A stretch of DNA of 64,000 nt. Source: Anoplolepis gracilipes (taxonomy: Eukaryota > Arthropoda > Insecta > Hymenoptera > Formicidae). A program made the translations under genes and the position numbers. This document shows, in pieces, positions 53,978 to 64,000 of the stretch. Every line of letters starts with the position of its first letter. Position 1 is the stretch's first letter. Where the stretch lies: NCBI RefSeq assembly GCF_047496725.1, contig NC_132980.1, forward strand, positions 2,773,001 to 2,837,000, written 5' to 3'. Below the pieces are notes generated by a model. The model was not told the DNA's origin. It worked only from the letters and a program-made list of their open reading frames with translations, and did not search any database.

Positions 53978-54640
53978 GGGTCATACTTGGAAATCAATAT
54001 AGTTAAACTGTTATTTTAGTCATTTATATTTTTACTTTTATGGAGAGCAGTTATTAAATAGCAGATTTGAAATTTCAACGCTATACATGTTCAATATTTT
54101 GTTTCACATGGCAATGTAAGTTACTACTTGTTTATGCTTTTTGGGAAAATTTCTTAAAAAATTTTTAATTTTAATTTCCTTAATTTATATATATATATTT
54201 TTTAACCTTTTGACTTTTTCCATATTTATTTAGTCTTTTTATTTTTTATGTTATTTTTATTATTTGACTGAATTGATTTATTTAATTTATTTAATTTTTA
54301 TTTTATTATTTAGTTTTCATTCTGCTATCACTTTAAATTTTAAATTTTAACTACAATAAATAACTTTTAATTTGTCATTTGACTTTTTTATATAACGCTT
54401 ACATTGCTTACAGACATTCAATTGAACTAATTTCAAAATTGGGCCTTTAAACCCACGAATTAGAGATGGTTATATTTGGGATAAAATCGTGAACTTATCA
54501 CAACTAATGATGAATATTTGTCGTTTTTTAAATTGTTCTCCTCTTGATTATAAAAAATGTATACATATTTAATAGATTTATTATTGTTTGCAAAATTTTC
54601 TGCGAATTTTACTTACCATATGTCAATTCTTTGCGCTGAA

Positions 54641-54672
54641 GACGTTTCGACTTAAAAATAAGTCGAAACGTC
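54641..54672 (+). other. Penelope-like 3' hairpin, 13-bp perfect stem
   Basis: GACGTTTCGACTT and AAGTCGAAACGTC flank a 6-base loop. It is preceded by GCGCTGAA, as in the related copies at 49879 and 14545 (minus). It lies about 660 bp after the stop of the endonuclease frame, near the element's 3' end. Confidence 0.8.
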
Positions 54673-55367
54673 CTCACTTACGCACTTTTTGCTAATTTTT
54701 GCTTACAACTACATGTTTTATTTCTGGTTTCTGATTTTTTATTTTTATTTTTCTTTTTAAATATTAAAGATGGTTCTTAGTTTGTATCTACAAATTATTA
54801 ATATACATATTTTTATTCGTATTATGTTGGCCTTAGCTCTTTATGCTTAAAGAATCTCATTAGTTTGTAAAGGTTTTTTGTTTAAATTTATTATATTTTA
54901 TTTCTTATTTTATCTGTTATTATATTTTAATTGTGTTATCTACACGAAGAAAATTTTATATTAAAAATTACTATGGCATATAGTAACTGTGGATTATTAG
55001 GAACATTCCAAGTTAAATGCCATGTAAAACTATAAAAATTGACGTAATTTACTGTCCACAGTTATTATGTACCACATAATAATATGTTATTTTATTATAT
55101 AATTATATGTTATTTTATTTATATTATTAAATATTACAATTATAATGTATTTTAAAACCCAATTTCAGTTTCCTCATTCCCTACCGGATTTGAATTTAAC
55201 GTATCAATCATATAATTTTTTCACTTTTCACAAAGAAAAAATTACATGATTGATCCCCTGATTTTATTATTTTTCGATTATGTGAGGTCGGTAAAACATG
55301 CTCCTGCCAATCGTTAGGCAATCCAACTTACTAATCTGTATGTTGCGGAAGCACCCTGTACGGGGGA

Positions 55368-55510
55368 GGAGTGGGAGTGTATTGACCACGTCGCCGATTG
55401 GCCAGTTTAAAATGAGGCTGTCTGATTGGTTAATCGTTGCTGATAACCCTAAACATCGGCCGATATAAGTAGCTGTGGTCAATCGTGACGTGGTCAAACG
55501 GGACGCTCCC
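55368..55510. mobile_element. GACCACGTC-type MITE, copy 4
   Basis: GTGGGAGTGTATTGACCACGTC ... GACGTGGTCAAACGGGACGC, highly similar to 36833-36971 and the inverse of 29414-29552. Outer bases GTACGGGGG occur on both sides (55359 and 55511). Confidence 0.75.
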
Positions 55511-55539
55511 GTACGGGGGGGGGGGTCCTCTAAGTAAAT

Positions 55540-56340
55540 ATAAAATGTTTTATATTTTTAATTATGATTTATTATATTTTTAATTATAAAAAATTAGTAT
55601 TAGTAAATTTAAAATTTATTTATAAAATATTGATTTTTTTCAGCAAATAATTTCTTCTATTATCAAGTTTCAGGAGGGAATAGGGAAGAGAGAGAAAAGG
55701 AAGAAAAACAAACAAAATAAGCAACAGGAAAAAAAACGAGCTAGGGGGAGAGGAAAAACAGACGAGAAAGGAAGGCAATGGAATATAAAAAATAGTATTT
55801 TGCAATGTAGCGAAATTAAAAGGAAAGACAAAGGATTTTGAAAAGGAAGAGAATTGGAAAGCAAAATATGGTGATGTTGATAGAAACATAGATAAAGAAA
55901 AGATGAAAAAGAATAAAAAGAAAAATTACTAGAAGGATACATAGGTATAAGAAAAGCAATTAGTAAAAAGAAGGAACAAAAAGGGAAAAGCCATGAGAGG
56001 CATAATCATAGAAATAAAAAATAATCTGAATTATAAAAAACAAAATTTGAAGGTAGTGGAGAAGGAAATAATAACAAAAAGAATAAAAGTTAGAAAACAG
56101 AAAATAACAGAAGTTTGTATTGTATTGTTTATGAGAAGAAAAAAAAAGTTGAAAATATATACTAAAAAAATAAATAAAGAAAAAAAGCGAAATATTGATA
56201 GAAATTAGATAGAGATTTTGACACAAAATCAGAAGAAAGAGTGGAATAGATTTAAAAAAAGATGAAGAAAAGAGAAAGATGAAAAAAAAAGTAAAAAACA
56301 AGAAAATTAATAAAAAGAGAAGAAGCTTGATTAAATGTTA
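55540..56340 (+). pseudogene. A-rich LINE fragment
   Basis: The plus strand is strongly A/G-rich, like the LINE at 41812-45121. Broken text such as KNSILQCSEIKRKDKGF and YGDVDRN near 55785-55900 and RGIIIEIKNNL near 55995 resembles the start of LINE endonucleases. No long frame survives. Confidence 0.35.
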
Positions 56341-56379
56341 AAATATGTATTACGTCTACTTTTTGACGTGTGCTTGTGA

Positions 56380-56560
56380 AGATGTAATTGACAACCATAA
56401 TAATTATTACTTATCATCTAAAAAGATTCGATAAGGACCTGAACCAAAGGTCGAAACGTTGTCTTTGAACACTCACTGTATTGAAAGGCTTGTTTAATTG
56501 AATAAAAGCTAAATATTGCCAGTTTGGTCGCCTAACTATTGCATTTCCTGATTTAATTCA
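56380..56560 (+). other. Element tail with GGTCGAAACGTT hairpin
   Basis: GACCT-GAACCA-AAGGTC followed by GAAACGTT (56436-56460) resembles the Penelope-like hairpins but lacks CTGAAGA. AATAAAAG follows at 56500. Probably the 3' end of another retroelement. Confidence 0.35.
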
Positions 56561-56859
56561 CTGCTGGCGAAAACATCCAAAAAACTTTAATTGGGTTAAA
56601 ATATTTATAATGGAATATTTTAAATAGTAATGGGAAATAAAGAAGAGGAATACACTGGAGAATACATATTGGAGGTAAAGAAAATATTTTTCGCTCTCTA
56701 TTTTTCCCAAAAACGACGGGGGAGGATAGGGGGGAGCGTGTGAGTGACTTATTAACGCTCGCTTCGTCCGCTTTGCACGCGGCTTAACGCGAAATTGGGA
56801 CTTTTACCAAAGGTGGAGGGTGAACAACGCGTCTTTTCCTTCGACAGTTGAAGGGATGC

Positions 56860-57210
56860 CGAGGAAGCACGGATTTGATCACTTCCCCCATACAATAACG
56901 AAGAGGGTACAGCAGAGGAGTGGCGGTTCCCATTCGTCGCAAATAGGGCGACGAATCTGTTCCTCTATTAAGTTGATAGCGAAGTACGGTTGAAGAGTCC
57001 TATCCACTTCAATAACGTGAGTGAACCGGAGCTGATGAGACATAAAGCACTGGGATCTCTCGAAAATGCAATCGTCAGATTTCCGGGAGGTCCCAAGCAA
57101 CAAGCATCCGAGAAGGCCACCCCATTAAATAAGGTGAGTCCTACATAACCTGTTGTCTCTTTACTTGGAGCGGCGGGTATATGTAAAGGCATTTCCTCCA
57201 CATAATTGAA
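56860..57210. other. Unidentified GC-richer segment
   Basis: Two overlapping minus-strand frames (74 and 77 codons) are open, without recognisable motifs. Composition stands out from the AT-rich surroundings, so it may be an old retroelement or exon fragment. Confidence 0.25.
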
Positions 57211-57214
57211 AAGA

Positions 57215-58590
57215 AAAAAAAACAGCGTGTGGAAAATAAAAGATGACTGGAAGATAGAGGGAAAGAAAGAAAATTAGTGTACCAATCATAAAAAATGGGA
57301 GGTATTAAATGTTAGATTATAAAAAGATAAAACTGAGGTCAACCTTATACAGTCTACGCCTATATTAATAAAAAGATTAAGAGAAGAGATTAGAAACAAA
57401 CAGTTTGATTTCTAAAAATTAGACAGGATTTAGTACATGGATGTATAGTACACAGATAAATTAAGTATAAACGGGCGCATAGGCGCACGAATTTACGCTT
57501 CTAGCTACTAATTAATTAACCTCTATCAAGTAGAACTAACAAATTCTTGACAATGAACAGAGAGAGAAACTGAAAATCAGCATCGGCCTCTTTATAGGCC
57601 ATGTTGCATTAAAAGCACATTTATACAACCTCAAACTATTCGAACAGAAAGAATGCCAACTATGTGGAGGAGACAACTCATTGTCAGTACATATAAATAT
57701 GTTACTGCTTAGTTTTCACTTGTACATGATACAAACTCTTGGGCCAGTTGTTTCCTAAGCCTAGGAATTTGGGTTGGAACATAAGAGTAAATAACCTTAA
57801 ATAAATTATGACTGCTTTCTTAATCTCAAGTCATCAGCAAGTTAGGAACGTTTTTGATTTAAATGACATTGAGAATTGTTCTAACACCATCCGTTTCTTT
57901 TCATTACTACTACTAGTGTGTTACAATATTATAATGAAAGTAGTCCTTATGCCTAAGAAATGTATTATCAAACTGTAAAAAGATCATAGCGTTTAACCTT
58001 CAAGGGATCTAGGAAGTCTAACAACATTGATAACGTCTCATTCATCCTTTAGTAGCAATAGATTTGTTCAATTATGCTACATTTTCCAGAAGAAATGTAT
58101 GAAATAATATCGCCAAGAATAATATTCGTCATTTTTATAATTGTTTATAAGATGTATGTAAAAGTGCAAGTTTGTATTACTACTCTTGAGGAAAGTATAT
58201 AATATATTGAAATCCAAAATTTTTAACAAACCTTACACTTCCTTAAAATAATTTTATTATGCTGTGAATATATTCATTAGATGTTAATCCTTTTAGATTA
58301 ATTTCCATTCGAAATAAAAAGTTCTTTTTTTTCAATTTCCATGAGTGTACTAGTATCATATTAGAATGTAACTAACATTATATACACTTAGTATGATGAA
58401 TCAGTATTATGGGAATATCTGGTGTATGCCAAATTAATAAATGTCATAAATATATATTCGCATATCTCCTAGCACTCGCGTTAATTATCAAATATCAACA
58501 AGTGATGTTCAATTACTTATATTTTATACAAAATTAAACTTAAATATTTGCCTTAAATGAAGAGACCATTAGTATTGGTTTAATACTATT
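57215..58590. other. AT-rich intron sequence
   Basis: No gene, repeat end or structure that I can support. Confidence 0.5.
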
Positions 58591-58603
58591 TTTGCACACT
58601 TGC

Positions 58604-58833
58604 CTCTGAATCTGAACCAAATAGATCAATATCTTCATCATCATCGTCTTTTTCTTTGTTTTGCTTCTGGTGCTCTGATTCTTGCTCTGTATCCGACGAT
58701 TCCTTGGGTTTTGCAGGACAAATTGCTAAGTAGGGCATACATACTTCAAGGCTTTTCACACGTTGCTCCAATGTTTCAAAACTTTTTACATGTTGCATCA
58801 ATTTTTCAAAAGAACTCTTCATATCTTGAATCA
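58604..58833 (-). CDS. eEF1delta: eEF1-delta, leucine-zipper and acidic exon
   Basis: A 230-nt exon on the minus strand (acceptor TTTCAATAG ending at 58834; donor GC at 58603). It encodes VIQDMKSSFEKLMQHVKSF-type heptads with leucines (a leucine zipper used to trimerise or bind other eEF1B parts), then a Ser/Glu/Lys-rich linker and the acidic DDDDEDIDLFGSDSE. That last motif is the hallmark joint before the exchange domain in eEF1-beta/delta and carries a casein-kinase-like serine. Entry phase is 1, exit phase 0, matching the next exon at 45973. The gene must have further exons to the right; none is recognised before 64000. Confidence 0.85.
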
Positions 58834-58919
58834 CTATTGAAATAAAAAAATCCATTTAAAAATATTGTTAAAGTTTTATAAATTTTTTCAATTATATATT
58901 TATCTTTCATATCATATAG

Positions 58920-59390
58920 TCTTTAAATAAAAATACTTTAATTAAAAAAATTGTTGTAAAAAGTAATTATTTTAATTTCCTGTAAAAATAATAATATTAC
59001 AAATTAAAAATTTATCCAAAAATGATCCAAAAAACTGAAAAATTCATTCCTTACAATTTTTAATTATTATAATCTTTATAAATTGTTTGAGATACAGTAG
59101 TGTCTTGCATCAAATAAAATAAAATTAAAATTAAATTTAGTTTAATTACATCAATAGCTGCAAATTAAATGTAAGAAATACGTTGAAATTTCATTAGCAT
59201 ATTGTTCAGTTTAACAAAGTTTTTTAATTAAAATTTAAAAAATTTTTAAATTTTGTTTTAATTTTCAGTTTTTTGGACCATTTTTGGATAAATTTTTAAT
59301 TTGTAATATTATTATTTTTATAGGAAATTAAAATAATTATTTCCTACAACAATTTTTCAATTAAAATATTTTTATTTAAAATTACATAAG
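58920..59390. repeat. AT-rich palindromic element
   Basis: 58966-59046 (ATTATTTTAATTTCCTGTAAAAATAATAATATTAC, ATCCAAAAAACTGAAAA) recurs in inverse at 59262-59345, and outer parts (AAAAATTGTTGTA) pair as well. It could fold into a long hairpin. It begins about 90 bp upstream of the eEF1-delta exon. Confidence 0.7.
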
Positions 59391-59394
59391 TTTT

Positions 59395-60040
59395 TGTTAT
59401 TAGTTAGCGCAATTTCTTTATATTTATATCATTATTTTTGTAGGAAATTAGGACAACTGTTTTACACAATTATTTTTTTTCAAACTAAAATAACACTGTT
59501 TTATACAAATTAAAATAACACTATTCTGTAAAACAGGTTTTCACAACTCGCGAGTGTATTTAGCATCTTTATCTTTTTTTTTTTTTAAGATAAGTTTTTA
59601 GATTGATATACATTAGAGATTATTATAAGACAATTTAAGAAGACTTTTTGCATTAACTTATATGTATATTCACTTTAAAGATAATGTAACATAATTTAAA
59701 AACTGTATAACAGTGTACAATTAAAATTCATATTAATATTTTATTCAAGTCATCAATATTCCTTTCACATTAATATTTTTTAATATTTTATTTATAATAT
59801 TTCATTCATATTTATAATTAGACAAATGTTTTATCCAACCAAATAACGATTTTAGTATCAATAACGGAAAAATCTGCAAGCAGTAACAAAGTTTGACAAT
59901 TATAAACGATTTAGATACTAAGTCTTTAATAGTATTTTATCTATGCTGATATAAAATGACTAATAGGGGAATAACTATATGTTTATTATGTTAATTATTT
60001 TTGCTAAACATATATTTATATTTATTTTTATATTTTGCTA
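59395..60040. other. AT-rich spacer
   Basis: Nothing recognisable. Confidence 0.5.
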
Positions 60041-60134
60041 AAAATAAAGGTAATTATTTACTATAGGAGGCAGCTCCGACGACCTTGACATATATTGTCA
60101 AGGGCACTGTCCTGAGTAATGTGGGAGGATCCCG

Positions 60135-60435
60135 TTTGGACACGGAACGATTGGACACCAAACAATTGGACGCGCAGTATTGGACACGTTCAGATTGGAC
60201 CCCGCACGATTGGACAGCGCACGATTGGACACCGTATGATTGAACACTGCACGATTGGACACACACTTTGCACGATTGGACACTGCACGATTGGACACAC
60301 ACTTTGCACGATTGGACACTGCACGATTGGACACACACTTTGCACGATTGGACACCGCACGATTGGACACCGCACGATTGGACACACACTTTGCACGATT
60401 GGACACTGCACGATTGGACATTGAACGATTAGACA
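60135..60435. repeat. Tandem GCACGATTGGACAC array
   Basis: Units of 14-15 bp (GCACGATTGGACACC) and 21-22 bp (with ACACTTT) alternate. Early units are variants (GAACGATTGGACACC, AAACAATTGGACGC). Every unit contains ATTGG, the inverse CCAAT box. Confidence 0.85.
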
Positions 60436-60639
60436 CCGTACATGGAAACTTTATCTTGATATATATTTTCAATATTTTCATAATACACACACACACACAC
60501 ACATGGGGGGGGAGTGAAAGGGGGGCCTCCGGCCCTTCCCCTCCCGCACCCACCCTGTCCACCTCGCTTTGCGTGGAAAGTTGCAAACCTATGTAAACTT
60601 TGCTTTGTCTTGCAATGTACATGCGAAGCGGCGAGTTTC

Positions 60640-60760
60640 AATCGTGCAAAGTGTGTGTCCAATCGTGCAAAGTGTATGTCCAATCGTGCGGTGTCCAATC
60701 GTGCGATGTCCAATCGTTCAGTGTCCAATCGTTTAGTATCCAATCGTTCCGTGTCCAAAC
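60640..60760. repeat. Inverted partner array (GTCCAATCGTGC)
   Basis: About eight units, the inverse complement of the left array and in mirror order of variants (GTGC, GTTC, GTTT, GTTCC), ending GTGTCCAAACGGG as the mirror of CCCGTTTGGACAC at 60130. Confidence 0.85.
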
Positions 60761-61769
60761 GGGTGTCACTCAGTAATGTTCAAAAGGTTTTAGCCGTTGC
60801 GCGTTGTTTTTTAAAAAGTTATTATAAAAAAAAATTTAATAAATACGACATAATTTTCGCACATCATGTATATTTAATGAAGCGTAAGTAATTACTAAGA
60901 ATTTTGTGGATCCAAATACAAGAGTACACACACAGAATATTGAAGTTTGTGGAGTGATATTAGACGTGGAATTCCACGATTTGGTACTCGCGAAAAACAC
61001 TATATATACTATATATAGCTGAATTTATATTTAAACAGAAATATCAATATCATGAACGTTCGATATTAATAAATTTTTTGAAGTTATGGCTATGTTGTAT
61101 CCTATCAATGACGAAATAGAACATAATAAATAAATAAAATTCATACTTTATTTCACATATATGTACCACTCCGCTCACCCGATTGATTTAATATACATAA
61201 ATAAATAAACCCAATTAATAGACAGTAGACTACTAGACAGGAAAAGGCTCTGTACTTTTAACGGATCTATTTATACATACACCTATAATAACGTGATACG
61301 TTGAATGTGTGGAGGGGAGAGGGACTTTGCCCCTTCCCTTGCACTCTCACCCCACAAAAAACTAATCCAATCCAACCTGCGTTACAAAGCAAAATCTACT
61401 TTACGTTTAGATATATTACGTTAAATCTACTATACGTTTAAGATATATATAGATTTAAGAATAACACAGTTTGGGTTATTGTTTTTGTGGGTTTGGGGTG
61501 CAAGGAGAAAGGTGGAGCCTCTCCCTCGCCCATGCATTTAATGTAATACGTATAATATAAATAGATCCGTTAAGAATACGTTTCATTAAATATGCATGAT
61601 GTGCAAAAATTGTCCTATTTATGAAACTTTTTTTGATAACTTTTTAAAAAACAACGAATGACGGCTAAAACCTTTTGAACATTACTCAGGACAGTGACCT
61701 CGACAACATATGTCAAAGTCAAGGTTATCAGAGCTGCCTCCCCTATAGTAAATAATTACCAAAATAAAA

Positions 61770-63165
61770 ATAAAATAAAAATATTGTAATAACTTTGCTT
61801 TTATTACTAAGATATAAGTGGATTGAAATCTAAGATTTATACAAGTATCTATATATACATATATTTGTTAATAAATGATTTGGTAAAGTAAAGGATTCGT
61901 GTTTATTTTTTAAATATATATATATATATATTTTTAACAACATATTTCTAACACTAAATCAAGTCGAATTTATTTTCCTCTATACAATTATCGAAATATT
62001 ATAAATTAAAAATTATAAAATTTGACCAATAATGTGATGTGCATGAATAGTCAGTGTAAATTATAAATTTAAAAGCATAATAAATTGTTTTCAAGGTACA
62101 ATACAAATAGTTTAGAAGTATGATTTTTTCCAGATTCAATTTCATTGTTACAAAAACAATTTCATTTCACATATTTGTCGTATTTTACAGTGAGATGGTG
62201 CAATATAATCGTATTCGTAAATGCATTAAACTCACTGTAGAAAATTGTTTATTAAGGGCTTGTGTTTAGTATAACTTTTCACTTTTATTATTTATAATAT
62301 TTCATTATTCAATTATATGATAAAGAAAGAATTTTTCAGCTTGCTTTAGACGTAGAAGTATGCTGAAGAATAATGTACCATTTTTTGTTTACATTTTGTA
62401 TAAACCTAGATAAATGTTAGCAATGTGTTAATATGTTAAGAAATCATGACTTCGCAGCAGATTCTGATATGCTGCGTCCTTATTAAGCTTAATTTTTGGC
62501 AGCACTTGCCAAAATAGTATGATAGTAAAAAGACGGTAAAAATCGAGTACATACTGTTCGCTACATTTTGATAGAAAATAATAAAGTATTATATCTGTTA
62601 TGATGGATCAAAATGATTTGTTGTCATACTGCCAACATGTTACTGATATTTTTTTATCTGGACAGTTACATAAAAAGAATTGATATTTTAAATTTATTTT
62701 TTGAATTTATTATTCTTGGCATAAAGATGTAAATGTACGAACATATTTTTAATCCTTTTAACCATATATTTTTCTTTACATTCAAGTTTTGTAAATTAAT
62801 TTTCTGGGGATTTTTTTAGTTGTTGAATCCGACAAAAATTTTTGATTTAAAAAAATTGAAGATGGCGGGTTCAATATAGTCGAAATACAAAAAAAGTCCA
62901 CTGTCTTAAATTTTGAAAACTATAAATTATTGACTTTAGATTCGAATTCAGTGATCTAAATAATCTTCAGAACCTGAGATTCAAAACGATAAGAAAACTA
63001 TAAAAATTTTACTTTGTCATATTGGATCTCACCATAATGAATCTTCGAAATTAGATTTTTTTCCTTTAGATTTGGATTCTACAATCCAAAACTCAAAAAG
63101 TTTTTTAAAAAATACAATTGTTAGTTTGGATTTAAAACAGAAAATATTTGAGTTTTTATATTTTG
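61770..63165. other. AT-rich sequence
   Basis: No supported gene. Near 62455-62520 short words (CAGCAGATTCTGATATGCTGC) resemble the repeat family at the window's end. Confidence 0.45.
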
Positions 63166-63173
63166 TGTGTGTG

Positions 63174-63221
<48 letters not shown>

Positions 63222-63303
63222 AGAGGGAGAGAGAGAGGGAGAGAGAGGGAGAGAGAGAGAGAGGGAGAGGAAAAAAGAGAGAGAGGGAGGGAGGGAAGGA
63301 AGA

Positions 63304-63356
<53 letters not shown>
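63166..63356. repeat. (GC)n-(GA)n microsatellite
   Basis: A GTGTGCGCGCGC run passing into GA repeats with GGA interruptions. Open frames across it on both strands are artefacts of the repeat. Confidence 0.95.
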
Positions 63357-63358
<2 letters not shown>

Positions 63359-63679
63359 ATAAAAACAACATGGAAAACTCTGAAAAATCTTTTGGAATGT
63401 ACTAAGATTGTAAAAATATTGCCCTATTGATTTTCATAACAGATAAGTGGAAGATGCATTTCTCCATGAAAAAATATATCTTATAAAAACAAAAAAATCT
63501 GATATTTCTTGTTAAAAAAACATTTAAAAAAATAAAAAACATGTTTAAAAAAATATATATAGCCAGTAAACAAAATGCGCGCAATATGCTAACAAATTGG
63601 CAACAGAATTACGTAAGTTGCTAGCAAATTGACATCTGTTATGTCCGTATTAAGCTTATGGTTTGCTAGCAGATCCTGC

Positions 63680-63935
63680 TCACAGACTCCAACAGCAGAT
63701 TGGCGACAGAAACCGAGCAGGATCTGCTAACATGAGTTGACTTTTTAAATAACTTAAATGTCTCATTTTATACGAATGGTCTAAAGCAGCAGATTCTGCT
63801 CAGTTTCTGCAGTCTGTCGTCAGATTGCGCACTCGCAGATCTTGCTTAATTTTTGGTGACAATCTGAAGTGAACTCATGTTAGCAGATCCTGCTCGGTTT
63901 CTGTCGCCAATCTGCTGTCAGAGTCTGTGAGTGTA
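63680..63935. repeat. Inverted repeat with GCAGATCCTGCT words
   Basis: 63681-63740 (CACAGACTCCAACAGCAGAT ... GATCTGCTAACATGAGTT) is the inverse of about 63868-63932. The spacer holds diverged versions of the same words (AGCAGATTCTGCTCAG). Likely one end of a MITE family that runs off the window. Confidence 0.7.
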
Positions 63936-64000
63936 GGATCTGCTTGATTTTTTACATCAATTTGACGATTTAATCGGTCATAACAATTTCTATACCAAAT

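Larger units (their letters stand above)
50430..55358. mobile_element. Mariner-type element with very long inverted repeats
   Basis: Starts TA-CAGAGTGCTTCCGTAACAT and ends with the inverse ATGTTGCGGAAGCACCCTG-TA. Inverse similarity continues inward for at least 230 bp (TTTGTGAAAAGTGAAAAAATTA, AATCCGGTAG-GAATGAGGAAAC) and, with gaps, to about 50800 and 54880. A transposase C-terminal remnant lies at 51090-51260. A Penelope-like element occupies the centre. Confidence 0.7.
45974..58603 (-). other. 12.6 kb GC-AG intron of eEF1-delta
   Basis: Minus-strand donor GAG|GCAAGT (GC at 58603-58602) and acceptor TATAG (AG at 45975-45974). Joining the exons in phase 0 gives ...DLFGSDSE + GEDNEAAK..., which is the expected family order. 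GCAAGT is the usual consensus of GC-type donors. The intron houses most of the mobile elements listed between 46683 and 56560. Confidence 0.8.
60043..61765. mobile_element. Palindromic element with CCAAT-box arrays
   Basis: Ends are inverse (GTAATTATTTACTATAGGAGG / CCTCCCCTATAGTAAATAATTAC), as are the next blocks (TGACATAT-TTGTC, CACTGTCCTGAGTAATGT). Inside, 60135-60435 holds about 20 head-to-tail GCACGATTGGACAC units, some separated by ACACTTT. 60640-60760 holds the same units inverted (GTCCAATCGTGC). A second internal inverted pair lies at 61255-61375 and 61440-61575 (GGATCTATTTATA, CACCCCA). No convincing protein; open frames across the arrays come from the repeat. Confidence 0.75.

Noticed and set aside
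60135..60435. CRISPR-like array of short repeats
   Set aside because: Units are nearly adjacent with no unique spacers, the array is mirrored by an inverted partner, and the surrounding genome is eukaryotic.
63072..63430. Arg/Glu-rich frames on plus and Ser/Leu-rich frame on minus
   Set aside because: They are translations of the (GA)n microsatellite.
1..64000. tRNA or rRNA genes
   Set aside because: I found no cloverleaf with A and B boxes and no rRNA core sequence. The only tRNA-like match is the 18-base primer site at 10883-10900.

Overview
This 64 kb window is repeat-rich eukaryotic DNA, most likely from an insect and probably an ant or other hymenopteran. That reading rests on the split host gene, the AT-rich background and the mix of LINE, Ty3/gypsy, Penelope-like, Harbinger and Tc1/mariner-type elements. 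The taxon is an inference. There are no bacterial features.

The one host gene I can identify with confidence is translation elongation factor 1-delta (guanine-nucleotide exchange subunit of eEF1B) on the minus strand. Three 3'-terminal exons lie at 45490-45973 and an upstream leucine-zipper/acidic exon at 58604-58833. Between them is a 12.6 kb intron that starts with GC instead of GT and is packed with mobile elements. The gene continues to the right of 58833, but I found no further exons.

Layout. 1-590: a possible exon pair of an unidentified gene. 728-1541: a dispersed repeat with a 48-bp minisatellite (second copy 26375-27233). 2115-11690: a complete, apparently intact envelope-bearing Ty3/gypsy (errantivirus-like) element in minus orientation, with 786-bp LTRs, an ATAT target duplication, a tRNA-Leu-type primer site, gag-protease, pol and env. 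Gag-protease and pol share one frame and are separated by a single UGA. A plus-strand ORF lies between pol and env. 12.1-14.4 kb: a palindrome, a 451-bp terminal-inverted-repeat element and two LTR fragments in opposite orientation. 14421-23157: a second, damaged copy of the same retroelement, carrying a 2.8 kb foreign insertion and a pol block almost identical to that of the first copy. 23.8-26.1 kb: a decayed transposase-like gene followed by a DUF4806-like gene. 27.2-30.1 kb: MITEs. 30111-35946: a Harbinger-like transposon with long inverted repeats, a DDE nuclease, a MADF/BESS-type partner gene, a solo LTR and several MITEs inside. 36-37.4 kb: nested MITEs and GC-rich unclassified sequence. 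38.1-41.1 kb: a decayed Ty3/gypsy element. 41.8-45.1 kb: a purine-rich LINE. 46-58.6 kb (the intron): MITEs, two Penelope-like copies and a mariner-type element with very long inverted repeats. 59-64 kb: palindromic repeats, including inverted arrays of a CCAAT-containing motif, and simple repeats.

Most reading frames in the window belong to mobile elements. The first errantivirus-like element is the only one that looks able to encode a full set of proteins. The observations I would follow first are the conserved antisense ORF, the in-frame UGA between gag-protease and pol, and the near-identical pol block shared by two otherwise diverged copies. All alignments here were done by eye.
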